Assembly (NCBI RefSeq): GCF_028640845.1
Contig: NC_080540.1
Location: 95,096,061 to 95,160,060 of the forward strand
Direction: 5' to 3'
DNA length: 64,000 nucleotides
Source of the DNA: Ahaetulla prasina
Taxonomy: Eukaryota > Chordata > Lepidosauria > Squamata > Colubridae
Positions 22,630 through 33,601 of this stretch are shown in pieces. Position numbers and translations under genes: made by a program. The notes beneath the pieces are model-generated. The model was given only the letters and a program-made list of their open reading frames with translations, was not told the origin of the DNA and did no database searches. Every line of letters begins with the position of its first letter. Position 1 is the stretch's first letter.

Positions 22630-23430
22630 CTCATAATTCTACAGGGCACAAATGCTCATAATATAATTAAGGGGAAAATACAAATATGTTAAGGAAGTGT
22701 CCATCACAAGATTAAAGATTTAAAGGAACATTTACCTCCTTTTCTTTTAAAGAATGCATTTTTATGGTTAAATCAGTCAGTCAGTTTGACTGCAACTATT
22801 TTATTATTTATTTTGAAATAAAGCTGCTCTGAGTGTTGCTTAACATGTTGCATCTCAACAAACGGACTAGGATCTACAAACTGAGAAGTTCTGCTTTCTC
22901 AGTAGCTCAGTAGAATAAGTAGCTGTGTCAGGGTTCTGACCGATGCCTAATTAAGCAGATGCCTTGCAAATAAAATGACATGAGGAGAAGGAATCACAGA
23001 TAAGCAGGAAGGGAAGAAAGCTGATTCTGAAGAGACAATTCACTTCAGAGAAGTAAAAAACCTGACTCTGAGCTATACCTCTTCAGGTTACAGGTGGGAG
23101 CTCAACAAAATGATATGTTCCTCCAGATAATTATATTGATTGCTTCAATATAGAATCTACATGGAAAAATGGAAGCCAGAGAAAATGATGATGATGTAGT
23201 GTTCTCTTTCTTATACTAGTTTTTTGGTTGTATGAATCTGGGGGAGCAAGACTCATTCAAGGATTTCTTCCAATTGTCAAAGATGTAGTTATCTGGATTT
23301 GGAAAAAGTAAAAGGGAACAGGTATCTAAGAAAAGATACAGAACAGAAAGGCCACGAAGATGTCTGTGAATGAGACTAAACTAGTGGGAAAAGCAACCCT
23401 CTTACCTAGATGATTTCATGATTTCATGCC
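22630..23430. other. Unique sequence
   Basis: No repeat or gene recognised. Confidence 0.4.
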
Positions 23431-23434
23431 GGCA

Positions 23435-24357
23435 TCCCGGTACAGTCAGCTGCAGCCTCGGCTGACTGTTGGGGCGAGTCATTGGCCCCAATGGAGAGGG
23501 TACGCAACTTGGGCGTTCTCCTGGATGGACGGCTGTCTTTCGAAGATCATCTGACGGCCGTCTCCAGGAGAGCTTTTTACCAGGTTCGCCTGGTCCGCCA
23601 GTTGCGCCCCTTTCTAGACCGGGATGCCTTATGCACGGTCACTCATGCTCTCGTGACATCTCGTCTGGACTACTGCAATGCTCTCTACATGAGGCTCCCC
23701 TTGAGGAGCACCCGGAGACTCCAGGTAGTTCAGAATGCGGCTGCACGGGTGATAGAGGGAGCCCCTCGTGGCTCCCATGTAACACCTCTCCTGCGCAGAC
23801 TGCACTGGCTACCTGTGGTTTTCCGGGTGCGCTTCAAGGTTTTGGTAATGATCTTTAAAGCGCCCCATGGCATAGGGCCGGGTTACTTACGGGACCGTCT
23901 GCTGCCACCGAATGCCTCCCACCGACCCGTGCGCTCCCACAGGGAGGGACTCCTCAGGGTGCCGTCAGCTAGGCAGTGCCGACTGGCGACGCCCAGGGGA
24001 AGGGCCTTTTCTGTGGGGGCTCCCACCCTCTGGAACGAGCTTCCCCCAGGACTTCGTCAACTTCCTGACCTTCGGACCTTCCGCCGCGAGCTTAAGACAC
24101 ATCTATTTATTTGCGCAGGACTGGACTAGATTCTTAAATTTTAATTGTTTAAATTTTAGATTTGGTTTTAACTTGGGGTTTTATTATTTATGTCTATTTT
24201 AAATATTCGGCCTATTTAATAAGTTTTTTAGATTAATGTTTTACTGTGTATATTTATGTTGTTTTTAGATGGCTGTACACTGCCCTGAGTCCCTAGGGAG
24301 ATAGGGTGGTATAAAAATATGAATAAATAAAATAAATAAATAAATAAATAAATAAAT
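23435..24357 (+). mobile_element. 5'-truncated L2 LINE
   Basis: Begins inside the C-terminal coding region (CCGGCATCCCGGTACAGTCA) and ends CCTGAGTCCCTAGGGAGATA plus an (AATA)n tail. The single ORF 23482-24129 is nearly intact over the retained part, suggesting a fairly young copy. No convincing TSD. Confidence 0.88.
23482..24129 (+). pseudogene. L2 C-terminal polyprotein fragment
   Basis: 215 codons open, with RNLGVLLDGRLSFEDHLTAV, then LDYCNALYMRLPLRSTRRLQ, then LRRLHWLPVVFRVRFKVLVM, then FSVGAPTLWNELPPGLRQ, ending LIFICAGLD-like as LFICAGLD. This is the region downstream of RT in L2 elements. It has no RT or endonuclease domain, so it cannot mobilise itself. Confidence 0.87.
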
Positions 24358-24403
24358 GAAGCTCTCCTTTTACTTTTCGGGGGGGTGGGGGGTGATGATT
24401 ATG

Positions 24404-24840
24404 TACAGACCCCTCACATCCTGAACATAAACTGTTTCAACTCCTACCCTCAAAATGACGCTATAGAGCACTACACACCAGAACAACTAGACACAAGAAC
24501 AGGTTTTTTCCCGAACGCCATCACTCTGCTAAACAAATAATTCCCTCAACACTGTCAAACTATTTACTAAATCTGCACTACTATTAATCTTCTCATCATT
24601 CCCATCACCAATCTCTTTCCACTTATGACTGTATGACTGTAACTTTGTTGCTTGTATCTTTACAATTTATATTGATATTGATTGCTTATTTGTACCCAAT
24701 GACTATCATTAAGTGTTGTACCTTAGAATTCTTGAACATATCTTTTCTTTTATGTACACTGAGAGCATATGCACCAAGACAAATTCCTTGTGTGTCCAAT
24801 CACACTTGGCCAATATAAAATTCTATTCTATTCTATATAT
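24404..24840 (+). mobile_element. CR1/L3-type LINE 3' end with short TTCTA tail
   Basis: Contains the C-terminal coding remnant around CAGACCCCTCACATCCTG and 'AACAACTAGACACAAGAACA'. The 3' UTR follows (TGTACACTGAGAGCATATGC, then CACACTTGGCCAATATAAAA) with only two TTCTA units. Copies with much longer tails lie at 29898 and 34986. Confidence 0.82.
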
Positions 24841-25900
24841 AAAAACAAAAGATGGTTTCCTGTGCATATTCCATTAAGCTATGGCATCAAGTTATTCTTC
24901 CTGCAGCTACTTGCCCATCTGGTTGTTGGTTCTTAACTCTATCCCATGCACTGCTGTTCTTCCCCAGGACATTTCTGCTTCCCTGTTTCTTTTCCTGGTC
25001 TTCAGTCTATGGGCAAAAGTAGCAGGGGAGCTCTTAAGAACGGCTAAAGCCCCTCGGCAGTGGCATGTTCCAGCCAAACTGCTCTTGTATTAGTTTTTGA
25101 TGAGTTTTCAATTTAGGTCTTTGCAGATAGAAGGAAAGAAACGACAGGAGAAGAGGGGAGGGTGGGAGGGAGGAAAGAGGGAAAATGCAACAGATGGGCC
25201 CGATTGTGCTCTCTAGGCAAATTAAGGAAGACATCTGTAGCTCCCAAATACTGGTGGTCTAAAGCAATTAGTCCCCTGTGAAAAGGGGCCTCTTGGAGAC
25301 TCCTTTAGCCAATCCCATCCTGGGGAGTGCTCACGTTACAATGGCCTTGACCACAGTTCATTGAGCCAAAGAAGAAAAGAAAGAGAGAGAGAGAGAGAGA
25401 AATTAATTCAGTAGAAGCAGTGTAGGAAGGCTGGAATCTGTATACTTTAAAATGCAAGGTTGTTTACAACCTTCTGCCTTAACACCATTTGCATCCTTGG
25501 GTGGAGAGGGAGGGCAGTCCCTTCCTTTCTCCAAACCTACCTGCTTTCTGCTCCAAACTTGAAATTGGCAAAATAACAGTTTGTGTAGCTCAGTTGTATA
25601 GAGTGTGTAATCTGAAAATTGCCCAGGGACCTCAATTTTCCACTGATTTGTTTGGAAAACAATGAATGAAGACCCAATTCTCCGTGGTTGGAAGGATCTC
25701 CCCACCCATCCCTTCTGCCGCCTTCAGAAAGAGGGTGGGGAGGGGGAGGGCGAACCTGTTATACGATAAGCTTCCCTTCTGTAACTGATAATTATAATGA
25801 TCGTTATGATTCCAGGTTGAGCACCGGTGGATTAATCTGGTCCCTCGGTCCTCCAATTTCGATGCTCCAGGAAGCTGAAAGTGAAAAAAAAAAAACTCAG
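24841..25900. other. Unique sequence with a (GA)n run
   Basis: A short (GA)n microsatellite lies at about 25381-25400. No gene or mobile element recognised. Confidence 0.4.
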
Positions 25901-25924
25901 AAAGGATTTTATTTAAACTAGATA

Positions 25925-26230
25925 ATATGGAACCGCCAGCGGGGGCTCTTTTCCTCATGCATATTTATGATCAGCAAAGGTCTCTGTGGGAAAAGTAATC
26001 CATAAGCCACAATGGGCGAAGCAGCTCAGAGGAGGTCACAGCACTTTTAAATTACACCTCTTGGCTTTGTTCACCCAAGCACAATGGGGCTAAGAGATAG
26101 GAAGAAAGAGCCTGTGCTATATAGCAGCCCCCAGGACAGTCGGCAGCTCAGTAAATAAAAGCCTAAACTGATTTGATATCTTATTGGATTTCAGTTAACC
26201 TAAAAACACGTTCCATGCTCAGCCATGAAA
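25925..26230. other. Candidate conserved non-coding element
   Basis: Balanced, non-repetitive block with TCATGCATATTTATGA (octamer- or MEF2-like), two ACAATGG/ACAATGGGG SOX-like cores and AGTAATCCATAAGCC. No coding potential. Inference from texture only. Confidence 0.33.
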
Positions 26231-27198
26231 GCTGGTCAAGAGCTGATCTCTGGAGGGGAGAAAAAGGGGAGGAATCTCTTGTTTGTTGATCAAAAATTAC
26301 CTTCCTTGGGATTTCAAATAGGTCGGGTTGAAGCACACAATGGAGCCATCTGCCCTCTTAACCTGTTGCTTATTTTAATTAATTGATGACATTTTTTATT
26401 GTTGTTGCTGTGATACTATTTTAAAACGTGACTCTTGCCACATGAGTGTGTAAGTATTTCACGAGAAGGAAAGTCTTTGAAGGAAAATTGGATTATGCAA
26501 CTACTAGTAGAAGGCAGAACTTTGTTTAAAATGCATGCCTTTAATGACTATGTAAATGTGGACAGTTTTTTTTTTAATGGGGATTTTTTTTTCTACATAG
26601 GCTTTAACTGATGGCTATAGTAATGTTACTATTCAGATTAAACTGCAGACAACTTAATTCCTCCTCTCCTAATAGTTGGAAGGAAAACAGAATGTAAATT
26701 CCATTGCCACGATCATTGCCATATTTTAAAAAATAAAATTAATGAACAATAGGCTTCATGTGAACTTGTATACAGTTTATTCGTTTATACAAACATATTT
26801 TTGAATGTGATAATTATCTTTTTCCAGTTGTGAGTTTCCATGGCGGTTACATATATTTAAGTCGTGATTTGATATTTTCCATCACTCTTTTATGCAGATT
26901 TGAAAACCACACACTGGAGAATGTTGCACAATACTGTGAATCCCAGACCCAGGTTAACAGAACACTTTTAACCAGGTTAGTAAAACCCAACAATAAATGT
27001 GTTTACACAGCATGTTATATCTACCAGTAAAACCATATTAGGCTTAACAGAATGGCTGTTTTTACACAATAATGGCTGGTCATCTTCCACTATGCTAGAT
27101 CACAAACCACTAAATCTATACTAGCCTGGTCTAATACCATATATTGCTCAAATTAGTTATTGTGCTTGCACTGTTACTTCTAATAATAATCTTTAGAC
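26231..27198. other. Unique sequence
   Basis: Contains one exon-like stretch (26898-26975, discussed in the findings). Otherwise nothing recognised. Confidence 0.35.
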
Positions 27199-27277
27199 CA
27201 GGGGTCTCCAACCTTGGTCCCTTTAAGACTTGTGGACTTCAACTCCCAGAGTCCCTCAGCCAGCAAAGCCTATAGGG
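27199..27277 (+). mobile_element. hAT fragment, 'CAGGGGTCTCCAACCTTGG' family
   Basis: The left end CAGGGGTCTCCAACCTTGG is followed by TGGACTTCAACTCCCAGAG, a common reptile hAT MITE text. The right half is missing or displaced. A decayed antisense relative is at 31305-31388. Confidence 0.65.
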
Positions 27278-27397
27278 CAAGCCCGTCAAACTGGTGGGCC
27301 AGATACAGCCGGCACAGCCACACCCACTCCTCAAAGGCAAAAAACATCAAGATACATCACGATTCGGCCCGCAACATAATTGAGTTTGACACCCTCG
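27278..27397. mobile_element. Short hAT MITE, 'GTGTCAAAC' family
   Basis: Starts CAAGCCCGTCAAACTGG and ends GAGTTTGACACCCTCG. The flanks CTATAGGG (27270-27277) and CTACAGGG (27398-27405) match 7 of 8, fitting a TSD. Same family as 34717 and the outer element at 46851. Confidence 0.75.
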
Positions 27398-27405
27398 CTA
27401 CAGGG

Positions 27406-27810
27406 GATACAGTGATATTATAGTCAGGTGAAAGATACAGTTCAATCATCTGTAGATAGATAGTTGTAGATGATTGATGCATGTAGATCAAGAGGACATC
27501 CGTTCCACATACTGTTTTCATAATCATTGGTGTCATCTCCAGCTACCGCGAAGAAGTAATGGGAAAAGAACCTATATTGGGGTAGACAATATTTTAAGTC
27601 CCAGTGGATATCTCACAAAATGAGTGCCATTGGATAGAAAGTTGCAAATCACCATGAACTAAAAAGATAAACTTTAGCTTACCTTCTAGCTTACCACAAA
27701 AGCTCTCTGTCCCTCCCCCTTTTTTTCTGGGCATCTGAATACATTTCCAAACACCCCACAAAGCTGCAGCAGCCACGTACCATTCTTACATTCTAAGAAT
27801 ATATCCATTG
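27406..27810. other. Unique sequence
   Basis: Includes a short TAGATAGATAG-type run at about 27450-27475. No gene recognised. Confidence 0.4.
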
Positions 27811-27818
27811 ACCTAGCG

Positions 27819-28484
27819 CAGGGGTGAAATGCTCCCAGTTTGGACTGGATCGCCCAATCTGGTAGCGATGGCGGCAGGTGGTTCAGAGAAAATCCCTGCC
27901 CCTCCTCCCCCCATGCCCGGCTGTGCCGCGTGATCATCAGAAGTTTTTTTTAACTTTTAAAATCATTTTTCTACAACCTTTTCAGCCGAAGAGGTTGTTA
28001 AAAAATGCTTTTAAAAGGCTCTGATGATCCCAGCTGAGTTGCCTGATCGTCAGAGCCTTTTTTTTCTTTTAAAGGCAAAAAAAATTTAAAAGAAAACAAG
28101 CCTCTGACGATCAGGCAACTCAGCTGGGATCATCAGAGCCTTTTAAAAGCATTTTTTTACAACCTCTTCAGCCGAAGAGGTTGTAGAAATAGAATAGAAT
28201 AGAATAGAATAGAATTTTTTTTATTGGCCAAGTGTGATTGGACACACAAGGAATTTGTCTTGGTGCATATGCTCTCAGTGTACATAAAAGAAAAGATACG
28301 TTCATCAAGGTACAACATTTACAACACAATTGGTGGTCAATATATAAAAATATAAAATATATATATATAAAAATGCTTTTAAAAGTAAAAAAAAAAAGTT
28401 GACCACGACCACCCAGTCACATTACCCCCACCACTAAGCCACACCCACAGAAACGGTAGAAACAAATTTTACATTTCACCACTG
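27819..28484. mobile_element. 666-bp hAT element with long internal palindrome and nested LINE tail
   Basis: Ends CAGGGGTGAAATG and ACATTTCACCACTG. TSD ACCTAGCG (27811-27818) and ACCTAGGG (28485-28492) match 7 of 8. Inside, arms at about 27970-28057 and 28101-28188 are near-perfect inverses, each built around GATCCCAGCTGAGTTGCCTG and TTCAGCCGAAGAGGTTG. A CR1/L3-type LINE 3' end sits at 28186-28345. The minus-strand ORFs are shadows. Confidence 0.88.
28186..28345 (-). mobile_element. Short CR1/L3-type LINE 3' end with (AATAG)n tail
   Basis: GAATAGAATAGAATAG, a T run, then TTGGCCAAGTGTGATTGGAC and GGTGCATATGCTCTCAGTG: the antisense 3' UTR only, about 150 bp. It is inserted in the hAT element next to the right palindrome arm. 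Confidence 0.82.
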
Positions 28485-28492
28485 ACCTAGGG

Positions 28493-29330
28493 GCCAAGAA
28501 GTGCTCCTCTATTTAAAGATGATGCTAGAGGCTGGGACTTTGCTTCCTAGAACGCTAAATGCCCATTTATTAATATTATGTATAAGTAAAGCCTGGCTAA
28601 GCTGAAAAGCCTTAGGATCAGGTAAGGCAGAGATCAATATGTATACTGGCTACCTCTGAATTAAGAGAACAGCTGCGTGAGACTGTAGACAACAGTAAAT
28701 TTCATGGACCCGTGGCTTTACACAATATAAGGGACCTTTCCATGGGATGGTGGGGTTACCATATCTGGATCTTAATAATCTTTATGACCACTAGAGGGCA
28801 GTGAATAAAATCTTCATGGACAATAGATGGTAGCGGACAATAGTATGGCTCTTTGTGGCTTGTCGCCCACAAATACAGCTGCTCCGTTCTAAATCAGAGG
28901 CATGTACAGGGTTATAACCCCATCTTACAAAATTGTATCAGATAGGACCAAAAATTCTGAAATTTTAGGCTATACTTACATAATAAATGGGACATAATTT
29001 AATGGGACATAATAAATGGCAGATAATTTAAAAATATATATATTTTTCGAAATTCATTTTATGGGATGAGACATTGTGGAACAGATGTATTTTCCTGCCC
29101 ATATTACTGCAAACCATAAATGTGAAGCAAGGGTTAAGTCATCGTATTATGTGAAATAATATATATCATTGGACATGATATAGAAACAGGCTTGGGAGAT
29201 ATTATATTGGTGCTGGTCTTCCTTCCATTGCAGCTTGTACCCTTCTCAATAGAACTTAGATTAGTTAATGAGCATGAAATTTATATAGATTGGAGTACCA
29301 CATGTTACTCCCAACTATGAACGTATAGGC
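28493..29330. other. Unique sequence
   Basis: No repeat or gene recognised; AT-rich with local 'GGGACATAATTTAAT' duplication near 28990-29030. Confidence 0.4.
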
Positions 29331-29737
29331 CCGTGATGGCGAACCTATGATATGCGTGCCCAAAGTGGCACGTGAAGCAGCCTTGCCTGTTCATCTTCTG
29401 TGTTTGTGGCATGCGTGCACAACCATCAGCTGTCCTTTGTGAGCACGGCAGTACCGAAAACCAGTGTGCACATGCATGCTAGCCAGCTGATTGTTGGGTG
29501 TGCATGCGCGCCAGAACCCGGAAGTTTAGCTTTTCCAGAGTGTGATCCCTTTGCACACGACAGTGCTGAAAACCAGCCTGAGCATGCACACCGGCCAGCT
29601 GATCTTTGAGCGCACATGCACTCTAGAACCTGGAAGTTTGGCTTTTCTGGAGCGCAGCCCCAACAAGCACGCACATGCATATGGCGTTTCCGTGTGATCT
29701 TTTCGGCACTTGGTGCCTAAAAAGTTCGCCATCACTT
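29331..29737. mobile_element. hAT element, 'GTGATGGCGAACC' family (copy 2)
   Basis: Starts CCGTGATGGCGAACC and ends AAAGTTCGCCATCACTT, with an interior like 532-936 (GCCGGCCAGCTGAT and CATGCGCGCC words). No clean 8-bp TSD is visible. Contains an approximate internal duplication of GTGTGCATGC...CCGGAAGTTT blocks. Confidence 0.82.
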
Positions 29738-29897
29738 TTAGACAGAGGCTTTTACACAGAGGTCTAGGGGAAGACTTCGAATATAGCAGGGTTGCCTTGC
29801 TACATTTTAAAGCAAACAATGCAATATAATGTAAAGGAGTATGTGTGTGCACGGGGAGGAAGATAATACCATTACTTTCAGAGCTCAAAATGTCACA

Positions 29898-30400
29898 ATT
29901 GAGGATCTGTATACTGCACGAATCAAGAAGAGGGCCGTGAAAATATTTACAGACCCCTCGCATCCAGGACATAAACTGTTTCAACTCCTACCCTCAAAAC
30001 GACACTATAGAGCACTGCACAACAGAACAACTAGACACAAGAACAGTTTTTCCCCGAAGGCCATCACTCTGATAAACAAATAATTCCCTCAACACTGTCA
30101 AACTATGTACTGAATCTGCACTACTATTAATCATCTCATAGTTCCCATCACCAATCTCTTTCCACTTATGACTGTATGACTGTGACTTTGTTGCTGGCAA
30201 TCCTTATGATTTATATTGATATATTGACCATCAATTGTGTTGTAAATGTTGTACCTTGATGAACGTATCTTTTCTTTTATGTACACTGAGAGCATATGCA
30301 CCAAGACAAATTCCTTGTGTGTCCAATCACACTTGGCCAATAAAATTCTATTCTATTCTATTCTATTCTATTCTATTCTATTCTATTCTATTCTATTCTA
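29898..30400 (+). mobile_element. CR1/L3-type LINE 3' end with (TTCTA)n tail
   Basis: Encodes the terminal LYTARIKKRAVKIF, then HKLFQLLPSKRHYRALHNR, then KNSFSPKAITLINK in one frame (end of ORF at 30083). The 3' UTR and an 11-unit TTCTA tail (about 30346-30400) follow. Such tails on snake CR1/L3-type LINEs are known to seed microsatellites. Confidence 0.87.
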
Positions 30401-30442
30401 TGTCATGATTGCCTTCAAGCAGAGGTCTATCAAGCACCACTA

Positions 30443-30790
30443 TTTTGACTGATGATTGCATGACATCAAGTTGTTGTTGACTCTTAGCAACCACATAGAT
30501 ATAATTTCTCCACAACAATCTCCCTAACCTGGTCTTCCAGACCTTCCAGTGACATCTTGCTGCTGTCATTCTTTTCCCCTTTTCCCAGCATTGAAGCCTT
30601 TTCCAGGGAGTTGGATATTTACATTATGTGTCCAAAGTAAAAATTACTTTTTTACTTTGGTCTGGTCATGTATGCCTCAATGAAAACTCTGGATTGATGT
30701 TGTTGTTGTTATGATAATCCATTTGTTTGAGTTTCCTTGCATATAATGCTCCAGTGAAACTATTCTCTGTGAATTGCATTACTGTAACCT
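30443..30790. other. Possible old repeat, unassigned
   Basis: ATCAAGTTGTTGTTGACTCT, then TCCAGGGAGTTGGATATTTA resembles old interspersed-repeat text but I cannot name a family. A (TTTTA)n run follows at 30796-30840. Confidence 0.25.
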
Positions 30791-30795
30791 ATATG

Positions 30796-30840
30796 GCTTT
30801 ATTTTATTTTATTTTATTATTTTATTTTATTTTATTTTAG
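30796..30840. repeat. (TTTTA)n microsatellite
   Basis: Pentanucleotide TTTTA array with one TTATTT interruption. Confidence 0.9.
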
Positions 30841-31111
30841 CATTGTTGCAATCTAATTTTTATGCAATTTTTACAAGAGAAAAGTATTTTCATCTGGAAC
30901 AACAGCTCAATTTAAGGCTATTAAAAATACTGAAAATGTGGATTGAACACCACTTAGTGGCAGAAAAATAAATTACAATGTGAAACTTTCTGGGTTAGTT
31001 ATATTATTTGCTTTGCACTGGATAGGTAGATGCATGGAAGATAAACAGATTAAACCAGCAGGCAAACAAATAACAGATTAGAAAGAGATGAGAGAGGAAA
31101 GATGATAGATA

Positions 31112-31170
31112 CTGTGTTTCCCCAAAAATAAGACCCTGTCAGGGGATGTCTTATTTTGGGGGAAACAGGG
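31112..31170. mobile_element. Short MITE, 'CTGTTTCCCC-AAAATAAGAC' palindrome
   Basis: CTGTGTTTCCCCAAAAATAA and TTATTTTGGGGGAAACAGGG are inverse ends of a 59-bp element. TA precedes it. Related to 13199-13300. Confidence 0.7.
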
Positions 31171-31236
31171 TGGGTAGGTAGGTAGGTAGGTAGGTAGGTC
31201 GGTCGGTCGATCAGCAGGCAGGCAGGCAGGTAGGCA
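31171..31236. repeat. (GGTA)n / (GGTC)n / (GGCA)n compound microsatellite
   Basis: Three related tetranucleotide blocks follow one another directly, starting at the right end of the MITE. Confidence 0.92.
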
Positions 31237-31304
31237 ATAGAGAGTTCAGACAAATTAGATTGTATAAGATACCTTTACCTACTTTGTGCAGCCCTGTATA
31301 TTAG

Positions 31305-31388
31305 ACTTTAACTTCCATAACTCCCAGGCATCAGAGTCAATATAGTTACCGGAGTTGAAGTCCAAGGTGCCTGGAAAACACCAGGTTA
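31305..31388 (-). mobile_element. Decayed hAT fragment
   Basis: TTTAACTTCCATAACTCCCA and GGAGTTGAAGTCCAAGGTGC are inverse motifs of the 27199 family. Confidence 0.45.
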
Positions 31389-31587
31389 GAGAAAAGTTGA
31401 TGTTTCACTTTAATTATTTTTAATTTTAAAAAAGTATTTTCTCTTATTTCTTTCTAAATACATGTCTGTCAATACACAACACAAAGAGATTAGCTATAAC
31501 TTCTAATACGATATTTACAGAAAAGAAATATAACCACATACAGTATATTCCTCTAAATTTCCTGGAGAAAAGACATATGAATGATAA

Positions 31588-31850
31588 TATAATTTTTTTT
31601 TTTGTTTACATTTATACCCCGCCCTTCTCCGAAGACTCAGGGCGGCTTACAGTGTATAAGGCAATAGTCTCATTCTATTTGTATATTTTTTACAAAGTCA
31701 ACTTATTGCCCCCCCAACAATCTGGGTCCTCATTTTACCTACCTTATAAAGGATGGAAGGCTGAGTCAACCTTGGGCCGGGCTCGAACCTGCAGTAATTG
31801 CAGGCTACTGTGTTCTTAATAAGCCTTAATAACAGGCTTTTACCAGCGTG
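31588..31850 (-). mobile_element. tRNA-headed SINE with L2-like tail (antisense)
   Basis: Tail at left (ACCCCGCCCTTCTCCGAAGA), middle CAATCTGGGTCCTCATTTTA, B-box-like inverse GGGCTCGAACCTGC at about 31778-31791. Same family as 8967 and 62041. Confidence 0.82.
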
Positions 31851-31859
31851 AGCTAAACA

Positions 31860-32225
31860 TTTAAATCTGTTTTAAATGTTACCTATTTGAGATTATCTAT
31901 CCATTTATACTGGATGAACCTTTTCAAATTATACCTCTAGATGAGAAAAAAAAAAGATTAACCAATAATACTAGTAACATGCCCTTTAATATCAATAATA
32001 GAGAAGTAACAGAGGACAAATCTGCAGCTCAACCAACCTGATTTCTTCGGGATCTTTTATATCTGCTTTAAAAAATGCAACAATTGTGCATTAGACCCTA
32101 TGTAATGTTTATTATTGCAATGGAATCACAGCTAAATTCGATATTCCACAAAAGCAGCTTTAAATATAATCCTTTCTGGTTCTCCTCAGATTAAAAACAA
32201 TTCTTTTTTTTTTTCACCTAACATA
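31860..32225. other. Unique AT-rich sequence
   Basis: No repeat or gene recognised. Confidence 0.4.
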
Positions 32226-32640
32226 AGACCTGCTGGAGGTAGTGCATTTGGCAATGCACATTTTTCTGTCTAATCTTACCTTTAATTTCCAAGAGTGGCT
32301 AACCAGATGCCAATGAAAAACCCCAAAGTAGACATTGGCCCTTAGTGCCCATCAACTAGTACTTAGAGGCATGTTGTCTCCAATAAATAATGTAATAAAG
32401 ATTAAGCTTGTGCAATGCATCACATTTCGTTCCAAATCTAAGAGAGCAAAGGGCATAAACATAGTAGGCTGTCTGCAGCTCATTAAAGCAGCCATGTCTT
32501 TTCCCAGAAATGATTGCCCTCTGCAGCTCCATGCAAACCCAGAAAATATTACACCGCTTGTGGTATATATCTTAACGCGCCCCATACAATCCAAAGCACC
32601 TTCTAAAAATTTATTCCAAAGCATTGCATAGGGCTAATAT
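32226..32640. other. Candidate conserved non-coding element
   Basis: Long non-repetitive block of balanced composition, bounded by AT-rich DNA and the L2 TSD. Contains GCAGCTCATTAAAGCAGCCA, AATAAATAATGTAATAAAG and ATGCAAA. ORFs in both directions span it (32335-32631 plus, 32624-32352 minus) without protein-family signatures. Confidence 0.33.
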
Positions 32641-32711
32641 ACCATATAATAACTAGTAAGTATTGTTAGCGCAATCAGGTGGATTTTGTTTTAAATCACT
32701 CTAGGTTTTAT

Positions 32712-33551
32712 TATTTATTTATTTATTGATTTGATTTGATTTTTATACCGCCCTTCTCCCGAAGGACTCAGGGCGGTGTACAGGCATAATAAAACCGACA
32801 ATACAATATACGAGTTTAAAATACGATTTAAAAAACTTATTTAAATTAGCCCAGTGATTAAAATTTACCATACTAAAAAACCCCGTTTAAAATTAATAAA
32901 TTTAACATTAAAATCCCAATTTAAGCCAGCCTCGCGCGGATAAAAAGATGAGTCTTGAGTTCGCGACGAAATGTCCGAAGGTCAGGTATTTAGCGTAAAC
33001 CCGGGGGAAGCTCGTTCCAGAGTGTGGGAGCCCCCACAGAGAAGGCCCTTCCCCTGGGGGCCGCCAGCCGACATTGTTTGGCGGACGGCACCCTGAGAAG
33101 TCCCTCTCTATGGGAGCGTACGGGTCGGTGGGAGGCGTGTGGTAACAGCAGGCGGTCCCGTAAGTACCCAGGTCCTAAGCCATGGAGCGCTTTAAAGGTC
33201 ATAACCAACATCTTAAAGTGCACCCGGAAGGCCACAGGCAGCCAGTGCAGTCTGCGCAGGAGCGGTGTTACATGGGAGCTACGCGTAGCTCCCTCTATAA
33301 CCCGTGCAGCTGCATTCTGGACTAACTGAAGCCTCCGAGCGCACTTCAAGGGGAGCCCCATGTAGAGAGCATTACAGTAATCCAAGCGAGAGGTAACGAG
33401 CGCATGAGTGACTGTGCATAAGGCATCCCGATCAAGGAAGGGGCGCAACTGCCGAACCAGGCGGACCTGGTGGAAGGCCCTCCTGGAGACGGCCGTCAAA
33501 TGGTCTTCAAACGACAGCTGATCATCCAGGAGGACACCCAAGTTGCGCATC
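32712..33551 (-). mobile_element. 5'-truncated L2 LINE with 11-bp TSD
   Basis: 3' end TACCGCCCTTCTCCCGAAGG at left, preceded by (ATTT)n. The coding part is the L2 C-terminus. The direct repeat CTAGGTTTTAT at 32701-32711 and 33552-33562 is an 11-bp TSD, so both ends are defined and the truncation occurred at insertion. Confidence 0.9.
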
Positions 33552-33601
33552 CTAGGTTTTATAGTTAAGCCTATGTGCTGTGTTGAGTAGTTCAGTCTCA
33601 A
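32990..33601 (-). pseudogene. L2 C-terminal polyprotein fragment
   Basis: Open frame of 203 codons containing RNLGVLLDDQLSFEDHLTAV, LDYCNALYMGLPLKCARRLQ and SVGAPTLWNELPPGLR. The first 17 or so residues come from flanking host DNA beyond the TSD, so the ORF start is not native. The frame ends shortly after the WNELPPGLR motif, short of the native C-terminus seen in the 23482 copy. Confidence 0.87.

Noticed and set aside
29426..29984. Minus-strand ORFs of 84 and 152 codons
   Set aside because: They span a hAT element and the adjoining LINE end; their residues (CACLLGLRSRKAKLPG) come from the GC-rich MITE interior.
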